From positions 340,174,502-340,238,501 of the forward strand of contig NC_081414.1 in the NCBI RefSeq assembly GCF_030272615.1: a stretch of 64,000 nucleotides of DNA, given 5' to 3'. This DNA comes from Cryptomeria japonica. Lineage: Eukaryota > Streptophyta > Pinopsida > Cupressales > Cupressaceae. This document shows positions 47,290 to 60,656 of the stretch, one piece after another (position 1 is the stretch's first letter; each line of letters opens with the position of its first letter). Both the position numbers and the translations under genes were made by a program. The notes under the pieces are model-generated. The model made no database searches, was not told the origin of the DNA, and was given only the letters and a program-made list of their open reading frames with translations.

Positions 47290-48750
47290 GCTTACTCCTG
47301 GAAGCCTGCAAAGAGATACATATAGAGCTCATACATACGAGAAGCCTCCTCCCAAGTAGCAGAAGACTCATCATTAGGATCTTACTGGACCCTGACCTAC
47401 TCAATATCTCTACCTCTGAGAACCTGATGCCTGTGCTCCAGAACGCCCACGGGCTCTAGAGCTAGCTGCCCATCCTCGACCAGTAGAGCAGTCCAATCAA
47501 GAATGTGAGAAATATTAGGATGATATTGATGAAGAATTAAAACATGGAAAACATCATGAATGCATGAGAGACTAGGCAACAACGACAATCGATAGGCAAT
47601 AGGGCAAATCCTCTCTAGAATCTCAAACGAGCCAACAAAACTCAGTGCAAGATTAGAGCCCTTCCTGTAACGGATTGGACTCTTCCATAGATGTACACGT
47701 AGAAATACTCGATCATCGATCGAGAACTGACGATCCACCCTATGCACGTCGACATACTTATTTTGCCAATCCTGCGTCGCCACTAATTGCTCTCTGATGC
47801 TCACCACCTGCTGCTCCATATCTCTAAGCATATCCGGACCCAAATGCACTCTATCCTCTAATTGGTCCCAACTCAAGGGAGTCTGACAAGGACGACCATA
47901 TAATGCATGAAAGGGAGCCATACCGATAGAATTGTGGTACCCATTGTTATAAGTGAATTCCACCAAGTATAGGTACTCCTCCCAATGAGTTTGCTAGTCC
48001 ATGACGTACATCCGAAGCATGTCCTCCAACACCTGGTTGACCCTCTTAGTCTACCTGTCGGTCTCAGGATGGTAGGCTGAATTGAAGTTCAGTTGAGTCC
48101 CTAACGCCTGCTGAAGAGACTTCCAAAGGGCTGAAGTGAACACGAGATCTCTATCAGAAATGATCTTTCGTGGAATGCCATGAAGTCTAACAATATTCTC
48201 CATGAAAATTCTAGCCACTGTTGCTGCATTATAAGAAGATTAGATAGGTGAGAAATGTGCAACTTTGGTCAACCTGTCCACGGTGACCATAATAGTGTCA
48301 TGACGACGTGGGGACTTAAGTAATCCCACAATGAAATCCATAGAAACAATGTCCCACTTCCACATTGGAACAAGGTGCTGTTGCAAAAGACCTACCAGAT
48401 GTCGATGCTTTGCCTTCACTTTTTGGCACTCTAAGCACTGAGCTACAAAATCAGCTATATCCCTCTTCATACCCAGCCAAAAATACAACTGCCAAAGATC
48501 CACATGGATCTTCTTAACACTAGGATGAGCAGAATATGGTGCTCGATGCGACTCAGATAGAATTAAAGTACGAAGATCCTCGGAAGAAGGAGCATGAATA
48601 CGTCCAATATGCCACAAATTATCATCAGAATCGAGGGAATAACCTACGAATATACCTTCCAAATCTCTACTAGACTCCACCTTAGAACGAACTTCTTGAT
48701 ACCAGGTGTCTGTTGGGAGTGTTGCCACAATCTGACCTCTCAAATCCACC
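47290..48750 (-). pseudogene. Ty3/gypsy integrase with chromodomain-like end
   Basis: Minus strand. The HHCC zinc-binding region (SESHRAPYSAHPSVKKIHVD ... QCLECQKVKAKH) is at about 48,575-48,400. The integrase core starts with WDIVSMDFIVGLLKSP and DTIMVTVDRLTKVAHFSP (first catalytic Asp present). The core end and C-terminal part follow at 47,966-47,397 (VEFTYNNGYHNSIGMAPFHA, ALYGRPCQTPLSWDQ, then LALSFVGSFEILERICPIAY and LSCIHDVFHVLILHQY). After a stop comes a short chromodomain-like end (SSATWEEASRMYELYMYLF at about 47,360-47,310). This order and the chromodomain point to a chromovirus, Tekay-like being my guess. Stops and frameshifts at several places, including one between 48,240 and 47,966. 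Confidence 0.85.
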
Positions 48751-49996
48751 TAAAGAGAGACTGTTGAAATATCATGTTGACGACGACTAAGGGTATCTGC
48801 AACTACATTCTCCTTTCCTTGAATATATTTAACCTCAAAGTCATATTCACATAAGAATTCCATCCACCACCTCTTCCTAGCATTCAGGTTCGGCTGCGTA
48901 AATATGTACTACAAGCTGCGATGATCTATATGCAACTCGAACCGATGCCCAAAGAGAAAGTTTCTCCAATGAATCAAAGCATGCACAATGACCGCCAACT
49001 CAAGATCATGTGTAGGATAATTAAGCTCATGGCGCTTGAGTTTACGAGACTCATAAGAAATCACTCTCCCATCCTACATTAACACCGCCCCTAACCCTTC
49101 CAAGGACGCATCTTTACAGACCATGAAATCACAAGACGGATCGGGAACTGCCGAAATAGGTGCACTGGTCAACCTCTCCTTAAGGATTTGAAACGCTTCC
49201 TGACACTTCTCTTACCACACAAACTTCTTCCCTTTCCTCTGCAGGGAAGTGATACAATGAGAAATCCTAGAGAACCCCTGAACAAACCTCCAATAATAAC
49301 CCGCCAAACCAATGAAACTGTGAACCTTAGAGACATTCGTGGGTGCGGGCCACTCATAGATAGCTTGGATCTTTGAGAGATCCACTGCAATACCATCACC
49401 AAAGATGACATGCCCATGATACTTAATCTCCATCTGAAAGAATTCACACTTTGCCAAATTTGCATACAATCGGCTCTCCCTCAAACATTACAATACTTGC
49501 CTCAGATGTTCCTCATTCTCTTCCATGGTCCTAGAATAAACCAATATGTCATTAAGGAATGTGAGGACAAATCTATCTAGATAAGTCCCGAACACGCCAT
49601 TCATAAGGCCCATGAAGACATATGGTGCATTAGTAAACTCGAATGGCACAACAATGAACTCATAATGACCATAGCGAGTACATAAAATTGTCTTATGCAT
49701 ATCCACCTCCATAATCCTCAACTGGTAGTAACTTGACTTAAGATCAATCTTGGAAAGTACCTTCACACCCTTAATCTGATCAAATAAATCATCAATCCGT
49801 GGCAGCGGGTATCAATTCTTCACTGTAACTTTGTTCAACTGTCGATAATCAATGCACAATCGAAGTGACCCATCCTTCTTCTTCACAAATATAACATGTG
49901 CTCCCCAAGGAGAGACACTAGGACGGATAAACCCTTTCGCCAATAGATATTCCAACTACAAATGAAGTTCTTCAAGCTCCTGTGTTGTCATCCAAT
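48751..49996 (-). pseudogene. Ty3/gypsy reverse transcriptase and RNase H
   Basis: Minus-strand RT: MTTQELEELHL at 49,990, stop, [40 protein letters not shown] (49,880-49,820), stop, [20 protein letters not shown] (49,757-49,700), [20 protein letters not shown] (49,655-49,590) and [15 protein letters not shown] (49,570-49,530). The catalytic YxDD-type box, normally FLDD, reads FLND, a G to A change that removes one catalytic Asp. CEFFQMEIKYHGHVIFGDGI and APTNVSKVHSFIGLAGYYWR follow, then a broken RNase H region to about 48,760. Stops include a CAG to TAG and a TGG to TGA. The upstream part of the same frame continues only at 61,827, beyond the inserted block. Confidence 0.88.
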
Positions 49997-52190
49997 AATT
50001 TCACTTAAACTTACCTACCCACAAGCAATCGATCTCTAAAGCAATAGTTCTTCCAATTAGAGCTCAAGACATCTCCAAAGGGACAATAGTTCCATCGATC
50101 AAGCTATCTATCCCTCGCTAACCCCATGCATCGTGTGTGAAACAGCAATCGGTATAACCCAACAGCAATGGAACTTACAATGGCAAACGATCTTACCTAC
50201 GCATACTATCGCTAGCAATCAAACAACCAATCTCTCTCTCGCTAACACCATCGCTAGCACTCTCACTTCTACCGGGCCCCTTACACACTCATTCACGCTA
50301 GCTCAAAAACAAAAAAAAGCTACTACCGATTCGATCCAGCCGTAGCCCAACAATAGGCTACCTTGTTACGTACCACTAGTGCTCCAGCCGCGGAATGAAG
50401 TGGTTCCTCCCATGCCGATTCCGGCGAAAGAATCCGGATCGATTACGCGCTCAAGAAGTCGTGGGTGGGGGTCTAGTAAGTCGAGAAGTTATTGTTGGGC
50501 CATCCCCCGATGAACACGAAGGAGGGAGGCGGACATAGAAAGGAACATCCCGATAAAGCGAGTTTGGCGCGAGTCAACTGTGCGCCAGTCGAGGTGTTCA
50601 TGGGGAATTCTAGTTGTGTGGAATCGTTGAGATGGAGCATGGAGAAGTTGTTGATACATCCCCTGGCAACTACTGTTCCCAACCCAACCCCATAATTCCC
50701 GGGGGCCCTATAATAATCTACAATTATTATTGGGGGGGTGGGGGCGGGGGGGCCAGGGGCCCTACTATTCTAATGGGCGCGGAGGATATAGATTAGGCGA
50801 ACGTGCCCTTAGAATAGTAGGGGCCCACTCTTATATTCCCCTACATATGAACAGGGTGGGTGGGGGGCCCTTTTTTCATCTTATTCCTCCCACCCACCCA
50901 ACTATAGTTCCCCCCCCACTATAGCCTCCAACCCTACCTTAGTCTCCTCCTCCCACCCGGAACCGCGTTTTTCAAATAGCTACCATAGAACTACTATTCT
51001 GCCGTTGGGGAACCGCGTTTTTCAAATAGCTATAATTCCCCCTCGGTGGGGTCGTCGTATTACGTAAATAGTAGTGATGCCACCATATATCCGGATACAA
51101 CTGATGACCGATATGAGTCGTATTGGGTGATGCCACCATCTATTATATACGTGATACAACCCCTGGGGAATCCGGAGGCGCCTTCTGGTAGGGGTCGAGT
51201 GAACGTTTCACTTTTGAGCTAGTCATATTATGCTAGAGATATCGGTAGGACACAACTGCGGAGGGGAGTTCTTTTATCCTTCGATCTCGTTTCTTCATCC
51301 GAAGCATGCATTAGCGGGCTGTTTTGGTTTCAACCCGAGCAACTAAACTATAGTTCTCATCGAACAGCGCCAACTAAACTATAGTTGCATCTTAAAACGT
51401 ATCTTTCAACCCGAAGCCCATTAGTTCGCTCCCACCCCCACCCCCTCCTTATATAGTTCTAGTTGGATCCCATCCCACTACTCACCCTCGACAATTTTGA
51501 CACCTCGGGGCCCAGGGGCCAACTCAACTTCTATGGTAGTTCATCTACCCCATAGAATAGTAGGGCCATAGAACTACTATTCTACCGTTGGGTGGGTTGG
51601 GTTGGGAATAGTAGTTGGGTGGGAGGCCCCTACCTAGGCGGGAGGCCCAGATAGGGGTGGGTGGGTCCCCCCCCCAGCTAGATTGGTTGGGAAGTATCTA
51701 TCTGTAGTTGATCGCCACCCCCAAGCACATGTGAGCCGGGTGACTTTAGCTCTGTTGTTCCGGTTTCTTGTTTCATTGATTCTTGTTGGTTGGGAAGGCA
51801 GCGCCCAGAGGGACTTACCGCTCCATCCGACCGTGTTTATGTTTATCCTGACCGAGAGGGACTCAGGGCATTCGACCTCCTGCATCCAGAGATCCATCAG
51901 CAGTATCGAGAAAGATAGAGGCGAAATAGAGGATCCGCTCCTCTCCACCCTACCCGTCTATTGGAAGAAAGTGAGGTTAATACATAAATGAAGTAACAAC
52001 AACTATTAGAAAGTTGAAAGTTATTTCTTTCTCGCTTTATGGAGCCTTTGGAATGGAATGGCGCACCACCACAGAAACTATAGGCGTGCCTCTGTTCCAT
52101 TGGTTGGGTTCTGAATGCTCGAAGAAAGCAATAATGGTTAGTCGAGTGGATTTGGCCTATCTTAGGTTGGGTTGAATCCTTCCGCCCTTC

Positions 52191-52647
52191 CCGGATATGC
52201 TGCTGATGCCATTCCCGGATTGACTACTGGTGCTGGATCGACTGCTGGTGTGGGGTATGAACCAACTAGCTCCGCTGCTGGACCCGGAACTGTGACCAGA
52301 GCTACTGGGACAGGAAGAGGTGCTGGACGAGGTGGTGGTGCTGCTTCAAAAGGACGCCTGCTCGGGCGGAATCAGAAGCTCCCTCGACGGCTCGACTGGC
52401 ATTGGTTATCGAATCGAATGATCTGCATATAGCTATTGATGGTGAATGAACTGGGGCCCCTACAATTCTATGGTGCTGGCTCCGGTCCAACAAATGCTAC
52501 TGGTGTTGGCGGCTAGATCGACCGAATTGACAGAGTCGACCATAATTGACAGAATCTACTGCTCGGTCAACCAAATAACCTGCTCTGCATTGAGGCAGCT
52601 TCATCAACTGCATAATCAACAGGAACAACTGCATCAACAACTGGACC
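52191..52647. repeat. 457-bp direct repeat, copy 1
   Basis: Starts CCGGATATGCTGCTGATGCC and ends AACTGCATCAACAACTGGAC. It differs from copy 2 (60,200-60,656) at nine positions, all transitions, without gaps. An open frame inside (about 52,172-52,432) codes a Gly/Ala/Thr-rich peptide (for example AGSTAGVGYEPTS) with no known relative. Confidence 0.95.
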
Positions 52648-53169
52648 AACTGTGTAATCGACAGGAAAACAATTACACCCTACTCACCCCGTAACCGGGG
52701 GTGGGTGGGAGGACTTATCCTATATCCACCCACCGCCCCTTATAATAGTAGGGGCCATAGAATAGTAGGGGCCCACCCAACCCAACTATAGATTCCCAAC
52801 TAGAGTTTCCCGGAACTAGAACTCCCATCCACCCACCCCGATTAATGTACGCCTGCTAGAGTAACCCGCACACGCTAGAATACTTACTCAGTGAATAACT
52901 ATACCCCAATTAATCAGCTTGCTAGAGTAACGCTCAAATAGTTCTAGAATCGAGCGAATACGCTAAATAGTTCTAGAATCGCCCCATAGAATTGTAGGGG
53001 AATACGCTAGAATAAGGAATCGTCAGTTCGTTGGCATGTTACGTATAGAATCGGGGTAGGGGAGAGGGCCAATTCTAGTTGTCACAACTAGCCATAGAAT
53101 AGTAGGGGGGGTAGGTGATCCGGCTAGCTGTAGATGTAGATGTAGACGAGGGGGAGCGGAGCGACCCCG

Positions 53170-53520
53170 TTGTATCTAGTCTCTGGCTGTCTATACCAAT
53201 CTCTGCATTCCGGGGCTATCTCTCCAGCTGGCTATCTGTCGGTCTATCTATCGGTCTATCTCTGGAGCTGGCTATCTATCCAGCTGTCCATCTGTCTAGC
53301 TTGCTATCTATCCGGCTATCTATCGATCGATCCATCGGTCTATGTCTGTGTTTATGGGGGTATGGGCTATCTCTATCTCTCGGGCCTAAAGCTAAGTAAT
53401 CTAGGGGGAGGGGAGCGACCCGGTTCTGATGTATAGCTCTATCTCTGTCTCGATCGCTCTATCCATCAATGGCTGATCAATCTCTGTCTCTATCCCCGTC
53501 TCTCTGTCTGCGGGTAATGG
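53170..53520. repeat. Imperfect (TCTATCTA/GGCTATC) repeats
   Basis: Degenerate tetranucleotide-like stretch (ggtctatctatcggtctatctctgg and similar), including two copies of a gggag.ggagcgaccc.gtt element at 53,151 and 53,406. Open frames here are low-complexity and not genes. Confidence 0.8.
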
Positions 53521-54083
53521 GTAATGGCAAATTGATACGTAATAGGGCTGTGAGTGTTGGGTGGTGGGTATGATCTTCTAGAGTATGGGGGCTCATCGTT
53601 AATGAGAGCAGGGGTGGTTCCTGTGGGTGAATATAGGGGTGGTCCCTCTGTTTGTGAATAGTAGGGTTGGGCCGGGGTGGTCCCTGTGGGCTATTGACTG
53701 ACTATAAGTAGGGAAGGGTTGACTGATCTGTGCAGTCGGGGGGCCCCTACTATCCATAGGCTCCCGCTCCCCCCCTTAAAGCCTCTTAACCCAGGGTAGT
53801 TTGTCTGGTTAGGTAATAATAATAAGTGATATTACGTATAAATGAAAGGTGGCCATTGGTCTACTACTAGAGTTCATCTTCAATCCGGTGGTATCTCTGT
53901 CTCCATCCCCGTCTCTGTCTTTGTCTCCATCTGTGCCTGTATCTGGATCTCCGTCTCTATCTGTCTCCGGGAGGTGGGGCCCTTGGGGTCGTTCGGTAGG
54001 TTTGTTTGTTAAGGAGGGTAGGGCTGCCATTAATCAGCCTGCTAGACTTTCTATAGTGGGGGGGGGGTGGGGAATTCTAGCTA

Positions 54084-54587
54084 CTATAGTTGAAACAATG
54101 GGGTATCCTCTTTTTTGCGACTAGGGAGAACTATAGTTGGCGGCTTGACCCTTGTATCCTTGCGGCCAGTAGAGAGAAAAGGAAGGTGGGGCCTATAGAG
54201 GGAGATAGTAGGGGGGTGGGTTTGACTATACTCTAATGCGTAGGTAGGGGTGCCATCGGCTGTCCCCAGGGTTTGACTCGGGCTAAAGAGGATAATGGCT
54301 TGCATTCGTACAAAACGAAGGAAGGGGGCCTTGGCATTTGCTGTTTGGGCGGCCCCCTCTCTCCCTATCTGGTGTTGGGTTCGCTCGGGCTGTAGGGTGG
54401 GGGTCGAGCGTCTGGGGAAGCCCCCCCGCCCTTTCTCAACATAGTCGGGGGGTTTCGGTAGAACGTATGTAATGGGGGGGGCTCGCCGTATCCTTCCCCC
54501 GTTCGTCCCCATTGTAGAGTAGGGGTCTAGCCTACTACTATAGTATGTATGCCCGCTGGTCGGGAGGCCTGCTGGTCGGGAGATCAA
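54084..54587 (-). other. ORF of 167 codons, unrecognised
   Basis: The longest open frame of the insertion. It is Pro/Thr/Arg-rich (for example RIRRAPPITYVLPKPPDYVE, LRFVRMQAIILFSPSQTLG). I know no relative, and its length may be chance in GC-rich DNA poor in stop codons. A chimeric mitochondrial ORF is possible but unsupported. Confidence 0.2.
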
Positions 54588-57500
54588 GAGAAAGCACTCC
54601 TGTTCTCTATGCGGGGTGGGGTGGGCCCAATGTTGTGATTGGTAACAGAGATAGAGGGGAGAGAGAGGCGTTATTCTAGCGTCATTCTAGCGGGCGTACA
54701 TTAATTGACTGATTAATAAGGGGTGGGTGGGAGGCCCCGCGAGGGAGTAGCCCCAAAGCAATAAGAAAGAAGCGGGGCCCAACCACAAGATAGCTCTATA
54801 AACGGAACATCCAATACCCTATAGAAGAGTAGGGCGCTTCCCCTATCCCTCGTATATGGTATGGAAGGAAGAGTGGGGAATGCACCACATGTGACGTGTA
54901 TAGTACGAGTGCCCACACTACACTAAAGCCCACACTACACTAAAGGCCCTCAAGTATCAGGTTTCTTTCTCGGTATGGTTGTTGGACGGTCGAGTGGAGA
55001 GTGTTGGTCCGGAAGGAGGGAGAGTGACCCATCATATAGTATGGTTGGTTTCTACCCGGTGTTGGGTCTAGTTGGATGCGCATCATGTTACGTCTATAGG
55101 AAGGGGTGCATGAATGCCCCGGTTGAGTGGTTGGTCTCCAGTCGATAGTCGGATAGGGCTGCTTCAACTAACATTCTAGAATTGCCGGGGTTCCCTACTA
55201 TTCTAAAGGGGAATTGCCAGGGTTCCCGGGGCAAGTTATTCGACAAGATAAACTGCTAGGTAAAATGATGCTACTGCTACCTTTGCTGGCGACGCTTCTT
55301 ATTTATGGTGAGGGTGCCTAGGGGACCTCCAACTATATACCGACTACCTAACCCCCCCTACTATTTGAAGGGGCGGGTGGGAGGCCCTTCAAATAGTAGG
55401 GCCCTGGCCCCCCCCCAATAATAATTGTAGATTATTGTAGGGGCCCAACCCAATTATATCTCCATGCAGGGTGGGGGGGGCCCCTACTATTCTATGGTAG
55501 TTCGGCCCTACTATTTGAAGGGCCCAACTATAGTTCCCTAATTTCGAGATACCTCCCCCCAGCCCCCCTACAATTCTATGGGGGTAGGGCAAGCTCGGAG
55601 TTTTCTAGCACTTATTGATGCCACCTACTATTCTAAAGGGCTAGCAGGTTGATTAATGAACTGCAGTCAAGCCCTACAATTCTATGGGACTGATTAATGG
55701 GGGCCCTACTGTTCTAAGGAGAAACCTGCGAGAAAGCGAATAGTAGGGGGCTAGCCCTCCAATTAATGGTAGCCTGCTAGAGTAACAATTCTAGTTGGGG
55801 GGCCTGCATTGGGACTATAGTTCCGGGTTGGGTGGGAGCTATAGGTATGGTGCGCTACTTATCACTATGTGTTGACCAGAACTCGCGTTAATGCAACGGG
55901 CCTGACTAACTCCTAGAAGCTCCCACCCAACCCAACAGAGGAAGAGTGCGCACCTTAAAGAATAGTAAGGGCCTTGCCCAACTAGCTGTCATTGAGATGG
56001 GCATATAATCTACTGTGATGAATGATTGCATAGGAGACATCCCCCAGCCGCCCCCCCGGGAGGAAGATTAGTTTAGGGGCTATATTATTGTAGGGGCCAT
56101 AGAAAACTATAGAAACTATATCTCCCTCCAACTATAGTGGGGGGCACTGATTAATTGCCGTGGGAAGATATAATTCGAATAAACATTTGCAACCATAGAA
56201 TAGTAGGGGGGCCTCGCGCCCATTATCCTTCCACGTGGCGGGTGATCGCAGGTCCGTTGATCCAGGTTCGGGAGATGGAAGCAAACGAGAGAGACCTTAT
56301 CTCAGATATGGGGAGAAAGGAATGAGATTGATCGAGTTGACCGACGCGACTGCTTTCTTCATTGTCCCATCGATCGATATCAGTACGCGTCTCGCCCCTC
56401 CATCTCACTCGGGCCCCGCGCTACCGAACGTATGTGCTGGCTTCGAATCCATATCCATTGGTAGTGGATGGCTGGTGCAGGTGGGGAGCAACCCGACCGG
56501 ATGAGTTAATCCGTCAATGGGGAATTGGAGCCCTATATATCTATGGGGGGGCGGATGAATCAAGTTAGCTGCAGAGCACGTGATCGAAACGATACCACCC
56601 AGAAGAATGCTGGCCTACTATTCGCCCGGGCGGATCGACACCCCAAATAAACTATAGGGCGCCCTTCTTTTCCATTATTCTAGTGAATCGCTGAGAGATA
56701 TCTTGCTGATGCTGATGGGTGACCCAGGAATCAAAGCAGCTGGTCCGGGCTGATCTCGCCTCCAATTGTGTCCCTGGAATATGGTGGATCGGTCGCCCAT
56801 TGACTCGACCGGTGAGTAAGAAGGAGAAGGAGCCGGGTCGACAAAGGATTCATTCATGGCAGAGCCCGGTGATATCGAGCCTCGACTTGTGCCTCTCTGC
56901 TAGATGTACGTGACTCGACTGCCCCCATTTTTGCCTGGCTAAAAACGGGGAAGCCTGCCACCAACTACTACTTCTTCTTACTCTGCCTCTCGAATGAGAT
57001 GTTGGAATCGACAGAAGCGGAGGCACCGGCCATCGATGGAGGCGAGCAGACGAAAGCGAGCAAACCTTCCCCGGCTGCATCAATGCAACTATATAAAGAA
57101 GGGCGCCTGCTCGTAAACCCAGGAGTTAACGCGTCGGTTGGTTCGAATGAACAGTAATTAATTGTTGACAGATCTTGATGAAGCAGGGGTGTTACTGATT
57201 CAAAAGGGAGGGGGATAAGACGAGAAGGTTTCATTTTAGTACCCGGCCTGGCACGAGAACCCGGGGAGGGAGATGGCGATTCTATATGTCACATGGGGGG
57301 TGGGTGGCCGGGTAGGGCATGTTACATATAGAATCGAGTTTGGCTTAGGCTAGTCCTGCTAGAGGTTGCGAGAAAGGAACTGAACGTTAGTTTCCCACCC
57401 CCTCGACATTTCATCAATCCCCTACAATTCTATGGGCTCAATCTGCCGCTAGACTAGATTCTATATTCTATACGTCACATGGGTGGCCCTACGCTGAAAA

Positions 57501-58574
57501 CAATTGAGAAACCCACCCAGATGAATTAAAGCTGGTTAAAGGCCCCATAGAATTGTAGGGAACCGCCCTATTCCTTCTTATGTCCCTTCGGTAAGCACTT
57601 TCTCTTTCTTTCCTTATTCTCGACCTTTCCTTTCCCTCCTCTCGGTGGGGCTTTCTCTGTCCTTTCATCACCCTTCCATCCCTTGGTAGTGGTAGGTGTA
57701 TCTGTCTCATATGTCCTCCTTCCTCTGTTGCGATAACTACACTTCCTCCATGGGGTGATGGTTATTCAACCGGATAAGCTTAAACTGGTGGGACTGGAGG
57801 ATATGAATCTTGAGCTGGAACCAGGTAAACTTAAATCGCTGCTAAAACGAATGCTTCATTGGTTGGATCTGGAAGGGATATTGCGGGCTATCGAATTGCT
57901 TATTCTACCTCTGCCTTTGTCTATGATGCAACCTATTATGACTATGCCTTTCTAGCTATCTTTGCTCCTGCTGGCTATTCAATTGGTGGTTATGGGTCCA
58001 TGAGGTCAACTAGGCACTCTGCTCTTGGAACCCGGTAAACTGGCGTGGGATCAACAATTGAAGGATCCGGAACAGGCCTATTGATTCATTCGTAAGCTTA
58101 ACCTAAGACTTTATCGGAGTTTCATAACATGAGCATATGAATCAGACAGATTGGTGAGTGTTCCCTATGTACCTGATAAAATGTGGTAGTTCCTGATTAA
58201 ACCCAGCATTTCCCGAGCTAGGTACGCTCCTTACCAGATGATAAAGTGACTAGTCGATCGACACATGGCGAATAGGGAATTCAACTTTGATTTCCTCCCA
58301 CCCGCAGTATAGATAGTAGGGCGATCATTTGACCATCCTTTCGTGTTGCTTTTGTCCGAGCCCCAATCTCGTCGACCCGGAACTGCTTCCTGTGCTCCTG
58401 CCTTTGACCTCGATTCTATACGTAACATGCCAACTAATCTACCTCCAACTATCCCTCGGCTGGGGCAATTCTATGGGCAGTGGATAGCAGTGGCAAAACT
58501 AGGCAAATTGAGGAGGGAAACAGCGGATAGCAGCGACACAGCGACAAAACTTTGAAGGGCTAGCAGGTTGAGGT

Positions 58575-59030
58575 TGGTCGAGCGACTTGAAGTACCTCTC
58601 CACTTCACTACTCTTGCATTCCAAACTAATCACTCTCCGGTTCATATGGCTTTCAAAGTGACATAACTAAATTCCCCTAATACACCATACCTTTCTAAGA
58701 TCATTCGGCTGGTATACTGACTGTTCAAGTGACCAAACTCAATTCCCCTCCTAACCCGCCCCGGCACTTGATCAAAAGTCCGGTTCATATAGCTTTCAAA
58801 GTGACATTCATCCCGTAGGGGCCCTCCGTTCCCGCCCCGATAGTCGATCGAATCGCTGGTTCATATAGCAACCAAAGTGACATGAATCAATTTGCCTAAT
58901 ACACACTACCGACACTTTATCGAATCGTTGGTCGTATGACTGACAAAGTGACATGAATCAATTCCCCTAATACACCATACCGGCACTTTATCGAATCGCT
59001 GGTCGTATGACTGTGAAAGTGACCGCCCCG
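58575..59030. repeat. Tandem repeat with a 71-bp period
   Basis: Units start near ggttcatatrgc or ggtcgtatgac and contain aaagtgacatgaatcaatt and cctaatacaccatacc. The last three unit starts (about 58,859, 58,930 and 59,001) are 71 bp apart; earlier copies at about 58,639 and 58,784 are more diverged or interrupted by a cccgcccc stretch. Confidence 0.85.
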
Positions 59031-59524
59031 CCCCTACTATTCTTCTCTGGGCCACCCTCTCTTCTCCGGGGCATGTTACGTATGGAATCGAGACCCCGCC
59101 CTCCCGTTAATTAATTGACTCTAGCAAGTTAATTAATCGTATGCTAGCAGGTTAATGAACTGACGATTCCCTCCCGGTGGGGGGCTCAGGGTACTCTAGC
59201 AAGTTAATTAATCGTATTCTAGCGTATTCTAGCAAGCGAATTAATTACTACCCCCTACTGTTTTAAAGGTAAGGGCTAGCAACTAGAATTCTCAAAAGCA
59301 AGCTGATTAATGAACGTGTGTGGGGAAACTATTGCCGGGGGGAGGGATTTTAGATTGGGGGGCATAGTTATGAACGGATTAATGAACTGATGGCATTAAC
59401 CCCTTTAAACCATTATAATGGAGGCCCCCTTATTAATTAGCCTGCTAGAATAAGGAGGCGGAACTATATCTCCCACCCACCCTGCTGCGGGCCCTCTGCA
59501 CTATCGATCAAAACGAATGGAAGA

Positions 59525-60162
59525 ATGAAGGAGTGTTCATTGTACCTGGTAATCGACTGCGTCGACATGGCATTTCACGGGGCTGGTTCAGAGGCAACAT
59601 GTGCTGCTTCCACCCGGTCAACCGAATCAACTAGCTCTAGGGCTGGATATGTAACTCGAGGATCTGGAACGGGGCTACCCCTCCTCCTGTTGCTTTTGCC
59701 TCCACCCCACTGGCTGAAGCATCTATTACGGGTGACTCTTCACCCAGAACTGGGACCGGGTTCTCAATCTCGATCAATAGGCTCTGCCCGGGTCGTCTAC
59801 TGGTTCAACCACAATTGGTGTTACTTCTGTCGCTCCCCCCACCGCCGTAGCTTATGGTTCCATCGCCTTTGTAGCTGCCTCTGCATCTGTTGTTGGAACC
59901 ACTAAATCAACTGGATCATCCGGGTCATCATCTGAATCTGGATATGGATCCGCCGGAACTGGCTCCCGATCTGTCAATGGCGGGGATACGTGCTCCACTT
60001 CCGTTGCTATCCGTGCCCATGCTGCCGGGTGCCGCAGCCTCTGCTCCTGGTGCTTCTCCAACGGCTTCATATACAGCTACATCAACCGCTGAAACGACTG
60101 CTTCACCGACTGACTCAACATGGCAGGGGCTGAATCGAGACCGAGCTCGTGCTAGGTGGTAG
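59525..60162 (+). other. Ala/Thr/Ser/Pro-rich open stretches, unrecognised
   Basis: Overlapping open frames at 59,525-59,905 and 59,890-60,162 code low-complexity peptides (for example AASTRSTESTSSRAGYVTRG, PELAPDLSMAGIRAPLPLL). The nucleotide sequence resembles the tandem-like ggtgctggatcgactgctgg unit of the 457-bp repeat just downstream, so this looks like expanded repeat, not a gene. Confidence 0.25.
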
Positions 60163-60199
60163 TAGTAGCTTCCCGTTTTTTGCTCGGATGGCTATGGCT

Positions 60200-60656
60200 C
60201 CGGATATGCTGCTGATGCCATTCCCGGATCGACTACTGGTGCTGGATCGACTGCTGGTGTGGGGTATGAACCAACTAACTCCGCTGCTGGACCCAGAACT
60301 GTGACCAGAGCTACTGGGACAGGAAGAGGTGCTGGACGAGGTGGTGGTGCTGCTTCAAAAGGACGCCTGCTCGGGCGGAATCAGAAGCTCCCTCGACGGC
60401 TCGACTGGCATTGGTTATCGAATCGAATGATCTGCATATAGCTATTGATGGTGAATGAACTGGGGCCCCTACAATTCTATGGTGTTGGCTTCGGTCCAAC
60501 AAATGCTACTAGTGCTGGCGGCTGGATCGACCGAATTGACAGAGTCGACCATAATTGACAGAATCTACTGCTCGGTCAACCAAATAACCTGCTCTGCATT
60601 GAGGCAACTTCATCAACTGCATAATCAACAGGAACAACTGCATCAACAACTGGACC
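60200..60656. repeat. 457-bp direct repeat, copy 2
   Basis: Same orientation as copy 1, offset exactly 8,009 bp; 448 of 457 positions identical and no indel. Confidence 0.95.

Noticed and set aside
51683-52100. Mitochondrial ribosomal or ATP synthase gene in the 102-codon frame and following sequence
   Set aside because: The translation (for example LLFRFLVSLILVGWEGSAQR) shows one hydrophobic stretch but no motif of any mitochondrial protein I know.
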